Positions 39,801 through 54,039 of a stretch of 64,000 bases of DNA are shown in pieces. Each line of letters begins with the position of its first letter. Within the stretch, counting starts at the first letter, position 1. This DNA comes from Synchiropus splendidus. Its lineage: Eukaryota; Chordata; Actinopteri; Syngnathiformes; Callionymidae. The position numbers and the translations under genes are program-made. The notes below the pieces were generated by a model that did not search any database, was not told the origin of the DNA, and saw only the letters and a program-made list of their open reading frames with translations. The DNA lies in contig NC_071348.1 in NCBI RefSeq assembly GCF_027744825.2, positions 19,439,563 to 19,503,562 on the forward strand. Direction: 5' to 3'.

Positions 39801-42800
39801 TTCCCTGAGAAGTTATGGCACAATGCAGAAAACGCGTTTTCAGCCAGAGATAAGGTGGGTTCCGAAACACCAAACGTAAAAATGTTGATCACTTTGGAAC
39901 AACACTTCAGACAGCTTAGATTTGATGTGCAACTACTAGAAAGACCCTTTCTGCTATAGTGGGAGGTGAAAATTTCATTTTCTGAAGCTTCCCTGCAAAG
40001 TTATGGCACAATGCAGAAAACGCGTTTTCAGCCTAAGATAAGGTGGGTTCCGGAACGCCAAACATAAAAATGTTGATAACTTTGGAAAAAACATTTCAGA
40101 CAGCTTAGATTTGATTTGCAACTACTAGAAAGACCCTTTCTGCTATAGTGGAAGGTGAAACTTTCATGTTCGGAAGCTTTCCTTCAAAGTTATGGGACAA
40201 TGCAGAAAACGCATTTTCAGCCTGAGATAAGGTGGGTTCCGGAACGCCAAACATAAAAATGTTAATAACTTTCGAAAAACACTTCAGACAGATTAGATTT
40301 GATGTGCAACTACTAGAAAGACCCTTTCTGCTACAGTGGGAGTTTAAAATTTCATGTTCTGAAGCTTCCTTGCAAAGTTATGGCACAATGCAGAAAACGC
40401 GTTTTCAGCCTGAGATAAGGTGGGTTCCAGAACGCCAAACTTAAAAATGTTGATAACTTTGGAAAAAACATTTCAGACAGCTTAGATTTGATGTGCAACT
40501 ACTAGAAAGACCCTTTCTGCTATAGTGGGAGCTGAAAATTTCATGTTCTGAAGCTTCCCTGCAAAGTTATGGCACATTGCAGAAAACGCGTTTTCACCTG
40601 AGATTAGATGGGTTCCGGAACGCCAAACATAAAAATGTTGATAACTTTGGAAAAACACTTCAGACAGCTTATATTTGATGTGCAACTACTACAAAGACCC
40701 TTTCTGCTATAGTGGGAGGTGAAACTTTCATGTTCTGAAGCTTTCCTCCAAAGTTATGGGACAATGCAGAAAACGCATTTTCATCCTGAGATAAGGTGGG
40801 CTCCGGAACGCCAACATAAAAATGTTAATAACTTACGAAAAACACTTCATTCAGATTAGATTTGATGTGCAACTAATAGAAAGACCCTTTCTGCTACAGT
40901 GGGAGTTTAAAATTTCATGTTCTAAAGCTTCCCTGCAAAGTTATGGCACAATGCAGAAAACGCGTTTTCAGCCTCAGATAAGGTGGGTTCCAGAACGCCA
41001 AACTTAAAAATGTTGATAACTTTGGAAAAAACATTTCAGACAGCTTAGATTTGATGTGCAACTACTAGAAAGACCCTTTCTGCTGTAGTGGGAGGTGCAA
41101 TTTTCATGTTCTGAAGCTTCCCTGCAAAGTTAAGGCACAATGAGTAAAATGCGTTTTCAGCCTGAGATAAGGTTGATTTCAGAACGACAAACATAAAAAT
41201 GTTGCTAACTTTGGAAAAACACTTCAGACAGCTTAGATTTGATGTGCAACTACTAGAAAGACCCTTTCTGCTATAGTGGGAGGTTAAAATTTCATGTTCT
41301 GAAGGTTCGCTGCAAATTTATGGCACAATGCAGAAAACGCGTTTTCAGCCTGACAAAAGGTGGGTTCCGGAACGCCAAACATAAAAATGTTGATAACTTT
41401 GGAAAAACACTTCAAACAGCTTAGATTTGATGTGCAACTACTAGAAAGACCCTTTCTGCTATAGTGGGAGGTGAAAATTTCATGTTCTGAAGATTCCCTG
41501 CAAAGTTTTGGCACAATGCAGAAAACGCGTATTCAGCCTGAGATAAGGTCGATTCCGTAATACCAAACATAAAAATGTTTATAACTTTGGAAAAACACTT
41601 CAGACAGCTTAGATTTGATGTGCAACTACTAGAAAGACCCTTTCTGCTATAGTGGGATATGAAAATTTCATGTTCTGAAGATTCCCTGCAAAGTTATGGC
41701 AGAATGCGTAAATCGTGTTTTCAGCCTGAGATAAGGTCGATTCCTGAACGCCAAACGTAAATATGTTGATAACTTTGGAAAAACACTTCAAACAGCTTAG
41801 ATTTGATGTGCAACTACTAGAAAGACCCTTTCTGCTATAGTGGGATGTGAAAATGTCATGTTCTGAAGCTTCCCTGCAAAGTTATGGCACAAGGCAGAAA
41901 AAGCGTTTTAAGCCTGAGATAAGGTGGGTTCCAGAATGCAAAACAAAAAAATGTTGATAACTTTCGAAAAACCCATCAGACAGCTTAGATTTGATGTGCA
42001 ACTACTAGAAAGACCCATTCTGCTATAGTGGGAGTTGAAAATTTCATGTTCTGAAGCTTCCCTGCAAAGTTATGGCACATTGCAGAAAACGCGTTTTCAG
42101 CCTGAAATAATGTCGATTCAGGAACGCCAAACACAAAAATTTTGAAAACTTTCAAAAAACACTTCAGACAGTTTAGATTTGAAGTGCAAGTACGAGAAAG
42201 ACCCTTTCTGCTATAGTGGGACCTGAACATTTCATGTTCTGAAGCTTCACTGCAAAGTTATGGCACAATGTGTAAAATGCGTTTTCAGCCTGAGATAAGG
42301 TGGGTTCCGGAACGCCAAACATAAAAAGGTGGACAACTTTTGAAAAACACTTCAGACAGCTTAGATTTTATGTGCAACTACTAGAAAGACCCTTTCTGTT
42401 ATAGTGGCATGTGAATATTTCATGTTCTGAAGCTTGCCTGCAAAGTTATGGCACAATGCAAAAAACGCGTATTCAGCCTGAGATAAGGTCGATTCCGGTA
42501 CGCCAAACATAAATATGTTGATAACTATGGAAAAACACTTCAGACAGCTTAGAGTTGATGTGCAACTACTAGAAAGACCCTTTATGATATAGTGGGTGGT
42601 GAAAATTCGATGTTCTGAAGCTTCCCTTCAAAGTTATGGCACAATGCGTTAAACGCGTTTTCAGCCTGAGATATGGTCGATTCCGGAACGCCAAACATAA
42701 AAATGTTGATAACTTTGGAAAGCCACTTCAGACAGCTGAGATTTGATGTGCAACTACTAGAAAGACCCTTTCTACTATAGCGGCAAGTGAATATTTCATG

Positions 42801-43488
42801 TTCTGTGGCATCCCTGCAAAGTTATGGCACAATGCAAAAAACACGTTTTCAGACTGAGATAAGGTGGGTTCCAGAACGCCAAACATAAAAATGTTGATAA
42901 CTTTCGAAAAACATTTCAGACAGCTTAGATTTGATCTGCAACTACTAGAAAGACCCTTTCTGCTATAGTGGGAGGTGAAAATTCGATGTTCTGAAGCTTC
43001 ACTGCAAAGTTATGGCACCATGCGTAAAACGCATTTTCAGCCAGAGATAAGGTCGATTCCGGAACGCCAAACATAAAAATGTTGATAATTCTGAAAAAAC
43101 ACTTCAGACAGCTTAGATTTGATGTGCAACTACTAGAAAGACCCTTTCTACTATAGCGGCAGGTGAAAATTTCATGTTCTGAGGCTTCCCGGCAAAGTTA
43201 CGGCACAAAGCAGAAAACACATTTTCAGACTGAGATAAGTTGGGTTCCAGAACGCCAAACATAAAAAAGTAGATAACTTTGGAAAAACACTTCAGACAGC
43301 TTACATTTGATGTGCAACTACTAGAAAGACACTTTCTGCTATAGTGGGAGGTGAAAATTTCATGTTCTGAAGCTTCCCAGCAAAGTTATGGCACAATTCC
43401 GAAAACGCGTTTTCAGTCTGAGATAAGATCGATTCAGGAACGCCAAACATAAAAATGTTGATAATTTTGGAAAAACACTTCAGACAGC

Positions 43489-44428
43489 TTAGATTTGATG
43501 TGCAACTACGAGAAAGACCCTTTCTGCCATTGTGGGAGGTGAAAATTTCATGTTCTGAAGCTTCCCTGCAAAGTTATGGAACAGTGCGTGAAACGCGTTT
43601 ACAGCCTGAGAAAAGGTCCATTCAGGAACGCAAAACATAAAAAAGTTGATAACTTTGGAAAAACACTTCAGGCAGCTTAGATTTGATGTGCAACTACTAG
43701 AAAGACCTTTTCTGCTATAGTGGAACTTTAAAATGTCATGTTCTGATGCATCCCTGCAAAGATATGGCACAATGCAGAAAACGGGTGTTCAGCCTGAGAT
43801 AAGGTTGATTCCGGAACGCCAAACATAAAAATGTTGATAACTTTGGAAAAACACTTCAGACAGCTTAGATTTGATGTGCAACTACTAGAAAGACCCTTTC
43901 TGCTATAGTGGGAGGTGAAAATTTCATGTTCTGAACCTTCCCTTAGAATATATGGCACAATGCAGAAAACGCGTTTTGAGCCTCAGATAAGGTGGGTTTC
44001 GGAACGCCAAAAATAAAATTGTTGACAACTTTGGAAAAACACTTCAGACAGTTTAGATTTGATGTGCAACTACTAGAAAGACCCTTTCTGCTATAGTGGG
44101 AGGTTAAAATTTCATGTTCTGAAGCTTCCCTGAAAAGTTATGGCACAATGCACAAAAACGCTTTTCAGCCTGAGATAAGGTGGGTTTCGGAACGCCAAAC
44201 ATAAAAGTGTTAATAACTTTGGAAAAACACTTCAGACAGTTTAGATTTGATATGCAACTACTAGAAAGACTCTTTCTGCTATAGTGGGAGGTTAAAATTT
44301 CATGTTCTGAAGCTTCCCTGAAAAGTTATGGCACAATGCGTAAAAACGCTTTTCAGCCTGAGATAAGGTGGGTTTCGGAACGCCAAACATAAACGTGTTA
44401 ATAACTTTGGAAAAACACTTCAGACAGT
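43489..44428. repeat. Five-monomer (940-bp) duplication, copy 1
   Basis: Matches 44429-45368 at an offset of 940. Shared variants include CTGCCATTGTGGG, GGAACAGTGCGTGAAACG, AAAGGTCCATTCAGG, TAGTGGAACTTTAAAATG, GAAAACGGGTGTTCAGCC, CCTTCCCTTAGAATATATGG and AAAAATAAAATTGTTG. Roughly ten substitutions separate the copies. Confidence 0.88.
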
Positions 44429-45368
44429 TTAGATTTGATGTGCAACTACGAGAAAGACCCTTTCTGCCATTGTGGGAGGTGAAAATTTCATGTTTTGAAG
44501 CTTCCCTGCAAAGTTATGGAACAGTGCGTGAAACGCGTTTTCAGCCTGAGAAAAGGTCCATTCAGGAACGCAAAACATAAAAAAGTTGATAACTTTGGAA
44601 AAACACTTCAGGCAGCTTAGATTTGATGTGCAACTACTAGAAAGACCTTTTCTGCTATAGTGGAACTTTAAAATGTCATGTTCTGATGCATCCCTGCAAA
44701 GATATGGCACAATGCAGAAAACGGGTGTTCAGCCTGAGATAAGGTTGATTCCGGAACGCCAAACATAAAAATGTTGATAACTTTGGAAAAACACTTCAGA
44801 CAGCTTAGATTTAATGTGCAACTACAAGAAAGAGCCTTTCTGCTATAGTGGGAGGTGAAAATTTCATGTTCTGAACCTTCCCTTAGAATATATGGCACAA
44901 TGCAGAAAACGCGTTTTGAGCCTCAGATAAGGTGGGTTTCGGAACGCCAAAAATAAAATTGTTGACAACTTTGGAAAAACACTTCAGACAGTTTAGATTT
45001 GATGTGCAACTACTAGAAAGACCCTTTCTGCTATAGTGGGAGGTTAAAATTTCATGTTCTGAAGATTCCCTGAAAAGTTATGGCACAATGCACAAAAACG
45101 CTTTTCAGCCTGAGATAAGGTGGGTTTCGGAACGCCAAACATAAAAGTGTTAATAACTTTGGAAAAACACTTCAGACAGTTTAGATTTGATATGCAACTA
45201 CTAGAAAGACCCTTTCTGCTATAGTGGGAGGTTAAAATTTCATGTTCTGAAGCTTCCCTGAAAAGTTATGGCACAATGCGTAAAAACGCTTTTCAGCCTG
45301 AGATAAGGTGGGTTTCGGAACGCCAAACATAAACGTGTTAATAACTTTGGAAAAACACTTCAGACAGT
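44429..45368. repeat. Five-monomer (940-bp) duplication, copy 2
   Basis: Directly adjoins copy 1. Differences include TTTTGAAGC for TTCTGAAGC and a cluster at about 44810-44835 (TTTAATGTGCAACTACAAG, GAGCC). Identity extends about 20 bases past the unit into the following monomer, to 45389. Confidence 0.88.
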
Positions 45369-46137
45369 TTAGATTTGATGTGCAACTACTAGAAAGACCC
45401 TTTCTGCTATAGTGGGAGGTTAAAATTTCATGTTCTGAAGCTTCCCTGAAAAGTTATGGCACAATGCACAAAAACGCTTTTCAGCCTGAGATAAGGTGGG
45501 TTTCGGAACGCCAAACATAAAAGTGTTGATAACTTTCGAAAAACACTTCAGACAGCTTAGATTTGATGTGCACCTACTAGAAAGACCCTTTCTGCTATAG
45601 TGGGAGGTTAAAATTTCATGTTCTGAAGCTTCCCTGAAAAGTCATGGCACAATGCGTAAAAACGCTTTTCAGCCTGAGATAAGGTGGGTTTCGGAACGCC
45701 AAACATAAAAGTGTTGATAACTTTGGAAAAACACTTCAGACAGTTTAGATTTGATGTGCAACTACTAGAAAGACCCTTTCTGCTATATTGGGAGGTTAAA
45801 ATTTCATGTTCTGAAGCTTCCCGGAAAAGTTATGGCACAATGCACAAAAACGCTTTTCAGCCTGAGATAAGGTGGGTTTCGGAACGCCAAACATAAAAGT
45901 GTTGATAACTTTCGAAAAACACTTCAGACAGCTTAGATTTGATGTGCACCTACTAGAAAGACCCTTTCTGCTATAGTGGGAGGCTAAAATTTCATGTTCT
46001 GAAGCTTCCCTGAAAAGTTATGGCACAATGCGTAAAAACGTTTTTCAGCCTGAGATAAGGTGGGTTTCGGAACGCCAAACATAAAAGTGTTGATAACTTT
46101 GGAAAAACACTTCAGACAGTTTAGATTTGATGTGCAA
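45000..46137. repeat. Dimeric higher-order repeat (376 bp, about 3 copies)
   Basis: Monomers with GCACAAAAACGCTTTTC (45090, 45466, 45842) alternate with monomers with GCGTAAAAACG (45279, 45655, 46031), each series spaced by exactly 376 bases. From the second dimer on, companion variants also alternate: TTTCGAAAAAC with GTGCACCTAC after one type, TTTGGAAAAAC with GTTTAGATTTG after the other. In this block the palindrome core ACGCGT is replaced by AACGCTTTT or AACGTTTTT, so nearly all monomers are dyad-minus. The first dimer overlaps the end of the 5-monomer duplication. Confidence 0.85.
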
Positions 46138-49100
46138 CTACTAGAAAGACCCTTTCTATTATAGCGGCAGGTGAAAATGTCATGTTCTGAGGCTTCCCTG
46201 CAAAGTTATGGCACAATGCGTAAAACATGTTTTCAGCCTGAGATAAAGTGGGTTTCGGAACGCCATACATAAAAATGTTGACAACTTTGGAAAAACACTT
46301 CAGACAGCATAGATTTGATGTGCAACTACTAAAAAGGCCCTTTCTGCTATAGTGGGAGGTGAACATTTCATGTTCTGAAGCTTCCCTGCACAGTTATGGA
46401 ACAATGCAGAAAACGCGTTTTCAGCCTGAGATAAGGTTGATTCCGGAACGCCAAACATAAAAATGTTGATAACTTTCGAAAAAACACTTCAGACAGCTTA
46501 GATTTGAAGTGTAACTACTAGAAATACCCTTTCTGCTATAGTGGGAGGTGAAAATTTCATGTTCTGAAGCATCCCTGCAAAATTATGGCACAATGCAGAA
46601 AACGCATTTTCAGCCTGATATAAGGTGGGTTCAGGAACGAGAAACATAAAAATGTTGATAACTTTGGAAAAACACCAGACAGCTTAGATTTGAAGTGTAA
46701 CTACTAGAAATACCATTTCTGCTATAGTGGGATGTGAATTTTTTATATTCTGAAACTTCCTTGCAAAGTTATGGCTCAATGCGTAAAACGCGTTTTCAGC
46801 CTGACACAAGGTCGATTCCGGAAAGGGAAACATAAAAAAGTTGATAACTTTGTAAAAACACTTCAGACAGCTTAGATTTGATGTGCAACTACTAGAAAGA
46901 CCCTTTCTACTATAGCGGCAGGTGAAAATTTCATGTTCTGAGGCTTCCCTGCAAAGTTATGGCACAATGCAAAAAACACGTTTTCAGACTGAGATAAGGT
47001 GGGTTCCAGAACGCCAAAGATAAAAATGTTGATAACTTTGGAAAAACATTTCAGACAGCTTTGATTTGATCTGCAACTACTAGAAAGACCCTTTCTGCTA
47101 TAGTGGGTGGTGAAAATTTCATGTGCTGAAGCTTTATGCAAAGTTATGGCACAATGCGTAAAACACGTTTTCAGCCTGAGATAAGGTGGATTCCGGAACG
47201 CCAAACATAAAAATGTTGATAACTTTGTAAAAACACTTCAGACAGCTTAGATTTGATGTGCAAATAGAAGACAGATCCTTTCTGCAATAGTGGGAGGTTA
47301 AAATTTCATATTCTGAAGTTTCCTGCACAGTTATGCCGCAATGCATAAAACACGTTTTCAGCCTGAGATAAGGTGGGTTCCTGAACGCCAAACATAAAAA
47401 TGTTGATAACTTTGAAAAAACACTTCAGACAGCTTAGATTTCACGTGAAACTACTAGAAAGACCCTTTCTGCTATAGTGGGAGGTGAAAATTTCATGTTT
47501 TGAACCTTCCCTTAGAATATATGGCACAATGCAAAAAATGCGTTCTCAGCCTGAGATAAGGTGGGTTTCGGAAAGCCAAACATAAAAATGTTAACAACTT
47601 TGGAAAAACACTTCAGATAGCATAGATTTGATGTGCAACTACTAGAAAGACCCTTTCTGCTATAGTGGGAGGTGCAAATTTCATGTTCTGAAGCTTCCCT
47701 GCAAAGTTATGGCAAAATGCAGAAAACGCGTTTTCAGCCTGAGATAAGGTCAATTCCGGAACGCCAAACATAAAAATGTTGATAACTTTCGAAAGACACT
47801 TCAGACAGCTTAGATAGCATGTGCAACTACTAGAAAGACCCTTTCTACTATACTGGGAGGTGAAAATTTCATGTTCTGAAGCTTCCCTGCAAAGTTATGG
47901 CACAATGCGTAAAATGCGTTTTCAGCCTGAGATAAGGTGGGTTCCGGAACGCCAAACATAAAAATGTTGATAACTTTGGAAAAACACTTCAGACAGCTTA
48001 GATTTGATGTGCAACGACTAGAAAGACCCTTTCTGCTATAGTGGGTGGAGAAAATTCGATGTTCTGAAGCTTCCCTGGAAAGTCATGGGACAATGCAGAA
48101 AACGATTTTTCATCCTGAGATAAGGTCGATTCCGGAACACCAAACATAAAAATGTTGATAACTTTCGAAAAACACTTCGGACAGCTTAGATCTGATGTGC
48201 AACTACTAGAAAGACCCTTTCTGCTATCGTGGGAGGTGAACATTTCATGTTCTGAAGCTTCCCTGAGAAGTTATGGCACAATGCAGAAAATGCGTTTTCA
48301 GCCTGAGATAAGGTGGGTTCCGGAACGCCAAACATAAAAATGTTAATAACTTGGAAAAACACCTCAGACAGCTTAGATTTGATGTCCAACTACTAGAAAG
48401 ACCCTTTCTGCTATAGTAGGAGGTCAAAATTTCATGTTCTGAAGCCTCCCTAGAAAGTTATGGGACAATGCAGAAAACGCGTTTTCAGCCTGAGATAAGG
48501 TGGGTTCCGAAACGCCAAACGTAAAAATGTTGATCACTTTGGAACAACACTTCAGACAGCTTAGATTTGATGTGCAAGTACTAGAAAGACCCTTTCTGTT
48601 ATAGTGGGAGGTAAAAATTTCATGTTCGGAAGCTTCCATGAAAAGTTATGGCACAATGCAGACAACGCGTTTTCAGCCTGAGATAAGGTCGATTCTGGAA
48701 CGCCAAACATAAAAATGTTGATAACTTTCGAAAAACACTTCAGACAGCTTAGATTTCATGTGCAACTACTGGAAAGACCTTTTCTGCTATAGTGTTAGGT
48801 CAAAATTTCATGTTCTGAAGCTTCCCTGGAATGTTATGGGACAATGCAGAAAACAATTTTTCATCCTGAGATACGGTCGATTCTGTAACGCCAAACATTA
48901 AAATGTTGATAACTATGGAAAAACACTTCAGACAGCTTAGATTTGAAGTGCAACTACTAGAAAGACCCTTTCTGCAGTAGTGGGAGGTGAAAATTTCATG
49001 TTCTGAAGCTTCCTTGCAAAGTTATGGCACAATGCAGAAAATGCGTTTTCAGCCAGAGATAAGGTGGGTTCCGAAACGCCAAACATAAAAATGTTAATAA

Positions 49101-52100
49101 CTTTCGAAAAACACTTGGGACAGGTTAGATCTGATGTGCAACTACTAGAAAGACCCTTTCTGCTATAGTGGGAGGTGAAAATTTCATGTTCTGAAGCTTC
49201 CTTGCAAAGTTATGGCACAATGCAGAAAATGCGTATTCAGCCTGAGATAAGGTTGATTCCGGAACGCCAAACATAAAAATGTTGATAACTTTGGAAAAAC
49301 AATTCAAACAGCTTAGATTTGATGTGCAACTACTAGAAAAACCCTTTTTGCTATAGTGGGAGGTGAAAATTTCATTTTCTGAAGCTTCCCTGCAAAGATA
49401 TGGCACAATGCAGAAAACGCGTTTTCAGCCTGAGATAAGGCGGGTTCCGGAACGCCAAACATAAAAATGTTGATAACTTTGGAAAAACACTTCAGACAGC
49501 TTCGATTTGATGTGCAACTACGAGAAAGACCCTTTCTGCGATAGTGGGAGGTGAACATTTCATGTTCTGAAGCTTCCCTGAGAAGTTATGGCACAATGCA
49601 GAAAACGCGTTTTCAGCCTGAGATAAGGTGGGTTCCGAAACGCCAAACGTAAAAATGTTGATCACTTTGGAACAACACTTCAGACAGCTTAGATTTGATG
49701 TGCAACTACTAGAAAGAGCCTTTCTGTTATAGTGGGAGGTCGAAATTTCATGTTCTGAAGTTTCCCTGGAAAGTCATGGGACAATGCAGAAAACGATTTT
49801 TCATCCTGAGATAAGGTCGATTCCGGAACACCAAACATAAAAATGTTGATAACTTTCGCAAAACACTTCGGACAGCTTAGATCTGATGTGCAACTACTAG
49901 AAAAACCCTTTCTGCGATAGGGGGGAGGTGAAAATTTCATTTTCTGAAGCTTCCCTGCAAAGTTATGGCACAAAGCGTAAAAAGCGTTTTCAGTCTAAGA
50001 TAATGTCGATTCCGGAACGCCAAACATAAAAATGTTGATAACTTTGGAAAAACACTTCAAACAGCTTAGATTTGATGTGCAACTACTAGAAAGACCCTTT
50101 CTGCTATAGTGGGAGGTGAAAATTTCATTTTCTGAAGCTTCCCTGCAAAGATATGGCACAATGCAGAAAACGCGTTTTCAGCCTGAGATAAGGTGGGTTA
50201 CGGAACGCCAAACATAAAAATGTTGATAACTTTGGAAAAACACTTCAGACAGCTTCGATTTGATGTGCAACTACAAGAAAGACCCTTTCTGCGATAGTGG
50301 GAGGTGAAAATTTCATGTTCTGAAGCTTCCCTGCAAAGATATGGCACAATGCAGAAAACGCGTTTTCAGCCTGAGATAAGGTGGGTTCCGAAACGCAAAA
50401 CGTAAAAATGTTGATCACTTTGGAACAACACTTCAGACAGCTTAGATTTGATGTGCAACTACTAGAAAGACCCTTTCTGTTATAGTGGGAGGTGAAAATT
50501 TCATGTTCTGAAGCGTCCCTGCAAAGTTATGGCACAATGCGTAAAACGCGTTTTCAGCCTGAGATAAGGTCGATTCTGGAACGCCAAACATAAAAATGTT
50601 GATAACTTTGGAAAAACAATTCAGACAGCTTAGATTTGATGTGCAACTACTAGAAAAACCCTTTCTGCTATAGTGGGAGGTGAACATTTCATGTTCTGAA
50701 GCTTCCCTGAGAAGTTATGGCACAGTGCAGAAAACGCGTTTTCAGCCTGAGATAAGGTGGGTTCCGAAACGCCAAACGTAAAAATGTTGATCACTTTGGA
50801 ACAACACTTCAGACAGCTTAGATTTGATGTGCAACTACTAGAAAGACCCTTTCTGTTATAGTGGGAGGTGAAAATTTCATGTTCTGAAGCGTCCATGCAA
50901 AGTTATGGCACAATGCGTAAAACGTGTTTTCAGCCTGAGATAAGGTCGATTCCGGAACGCCAAACGTAAAAATGTTGATAACTTTGGAACAACACTTCAG
51001 ACAGCTTAGATTTGATGTGCAACTACTAGAAAGACCCTTTCTGCTATAGTGGGAGGTGGAAATTTCATTTTCTGAAGCTTCCCTGCAAAGTTATGGCACA
51101 ATGCGTAAAACGTGTTTTCAGCCTTAGATAAGGTCGATTCTGGAACGCCAAACATAAAAATGTTGATAACTTTGGAAAAACACTTCAGACAGCTTAGATT
51201 TGATGTGCAACTACTAGAAAGACCCTTTCTGCTATAGTGGGAGGTGTACATTTCATGTTCTGAAGCTTCCCTGCAAAGTTATGGCACAATGCGTAAAACG
51301 CGTTTTCAGCCTGAGATAAGGTCGATTCCGGAACGCCATACATAAAAATGTTGATAACTTTGGAAAAACACTTCAGACAACTTCGATTTGATGTGCAACT
51401 ACTAGAGAGACCCTTTCTGCTATAGTGGGTGGTGAACATTTCATGTTCTGAAGCTTCCCTGAGAAGTTATGGCACAATGCAGAAAATGCGTTTTCAGCCA
51501 GAGATGAGGTCGATTCTGGAACCCCAAACATAAAAATGTTGATAACTTTGAAAAAACACTTCAGACAGCTTAGATTTGATGTGCAACTACTAGAAAGACC
51601 CTATCTGCTATATTGGGAGGTGAAAATTTCATGTTCTGAAGCTTCCTTACAAAGTTATGGCACAATGCAGAAAATGCGTTTTCAGCCTGAGATAAGGTTG
51701 ATTCCGGAACGCCAAACATAAAAATGTTGATAACTTTGGAAAAACACTTCAGACAGCTTAGATTTGATGTGCAACTACTAGAAAAACCCTTTCTGCTATA
51801 GTGGGAGGTGAAATTTTCATTTACTGAAGCTTCCCTGCAAAGTTATGGCACAAAGCGTAAAAAGCGTTTTCAGCCTGTGATAAGGTCGATTCCGGAACGC
51901 CAAACATAAAAATGTTGATAACTTTGGAAAAACACTTCAGACAGCTTAGATTTGATGTGCAACTACTAGAAGGACCCTTTCTGCTATAGTGGGAGGTTAA
52001 AATTTCATGTTCTGAAGCTTCCCTGCAAAGATATGGCACAATGCAGAAAACGCGTTTTCAGCCTGAGATAAGGTGGGTTCCGAAACGCAAAACGTAAAAA

Positions 52101-54039
52101 TGTTGATCACTTTGGAAAAACACTTCAGACAGCTTAGATTTGATGTGCAACTACTAGAAGGACCCTTTCTGCTATAGTGGGAGGTTAAAATTTCATGTTC
52201 TGAAGCTTCCCTGCAAAGATATGGCACAATGAAGAAAACACGTTTTCAGCCTGAGATAAGGTGGGTTCCGGAACGCCAAACATAAAAATGTTGATAACTT
52301 TGGAAAAACACTTCAGACAGCTTAGATTTGATGTGCAACTACTAGAAAAACCCTTTCTGCTATAGTGGGAGGTGAAAATTTCATTTTCTGAAGCTTCCCT
52401 GCAAAGTTATGGCACAATGCAGAAAACGAGTTTTCAGCCTGAGATAAGGTGGGTTCCAGAACGCCAAACATAAAAATGTTGATAACTTTGGAAAAACACT
52501 TCAGTCAGCTTAGATTTGATGTGCAACTACTAGAAGGACCCTTTCTGCTATAGTGGGAGGTTAAAATTTCATGTTCTGAAGCTACCCTGCAAAGATATGG
52601 CACAATGCAGAAAACGCGTTTTCAGCCTGAGATAAGGTGGGTTCCGAAACGCAAAACGTAAAAATGTTGATTACTTTGGAAAAGCACTTCAGACAGCTTA
52701 GATTTGATGTGCAACTACTAGAAGGACCCTTTCTGCTATAGTGGGAGGTGAAAATTTCATTTTCTGAAGCTTCCCTCCAAAGTTATGGCACAATGCAGAA
52801 AACGCGTTTTCAGCCTGAGATATGGTCGATTCCGGAACGCCAAACATAAAAATGTTGATAACTTTGGAACAACACTTCAGACAACTTAGATTTGATGTGC
52901 AACTGCTAGAAACACCCTTTCTGTTGTAGTGGGAGGTGAAAATTTCATGTTCTGAAGCTACCCAGAGAAGTTATGGCATTATGTACAAAACGAGTTTTCA
53001 GCCTGAGATAAGGTGGGTTCCGGAACGCCAAACGTAAAAATGTTGATAACTTTGGAACAACACTTCAGACAGCTTAGATTTGATGTGCAACTACTAGAAA
53101 GACCCTTTCTGCTATAGTGGTAGGTTAAAATCTCATGATCGGAAGCTTCCATGCAAAGTTATGGCACAATGCAGACAACGCGTTTTCAGCGTGAGATAAG
53201 GTCGATTCTGGAACGCCAAACATAAAAATGTTGATAACTTTCGAAAAACACTTCAGACAGCTTAGATTTGATGTGCAACTACTAGAAAGACCCTTTCTGC
53301 TATAGTGGGAGGTGAACATTTCATGTTCTGAAGCTTCCCTGAGAAGTTATGGGACAATGCAGAAAACGATTTTTCAGCCTGAGATACGGTCGATTCTGTA
53401 ACGCCAAACATAAAAATGTTGATAACTTTGGAAAAACACTTCAGACAGCTTAGATTTGAAGTGCAACAACTAGAAAGACCCTTTCTGCTATAGTGGGAGG
53501 TCGAAATTTCATGTTCTGAAGCTTCCTTGCAAAGTTATGGCACAATGCAGAAAATGCGTTTTCAGCCTGAGATAAGGTTGATTCCGGAACGCCAAACATA
53601 AAAATGTTGATAACTTTGGAAAAACACTTCAAACAGCTTAGATTTGATGTGCAACTACTAGAAAAACCCTTTCTGCTATTGTGGGAGGTGAAAATTTCAT
53701 TTTCTGAAGCTTCCCTGCAAAGATATGGCACAATGCAGAAAACGCGTTTTCAGCCTGAGATAAGGTGGGTTCCGGAACGCCAAACATAGAAATGTTGATA
53801 ACTTTGGAATAACACTTCAGACAGCTTCGATTTGATGTGCAACTACGAGAAAGACCCATTCTGCTATAGTCGGAGGTCGAAAATTCATGTTCTGAAGCTT
53901 CCCTGGAAAGTCATGGGACAATGCAGAAAACGATTTTTCATCCTGAGATAAGGTCGATTCCGGAACACCAAACATAAAAATGTTGATAACTTTCGAAAAA
54001 CACTTCGGACAGCTTAGATCTGATGTGCAACTACTAGAA

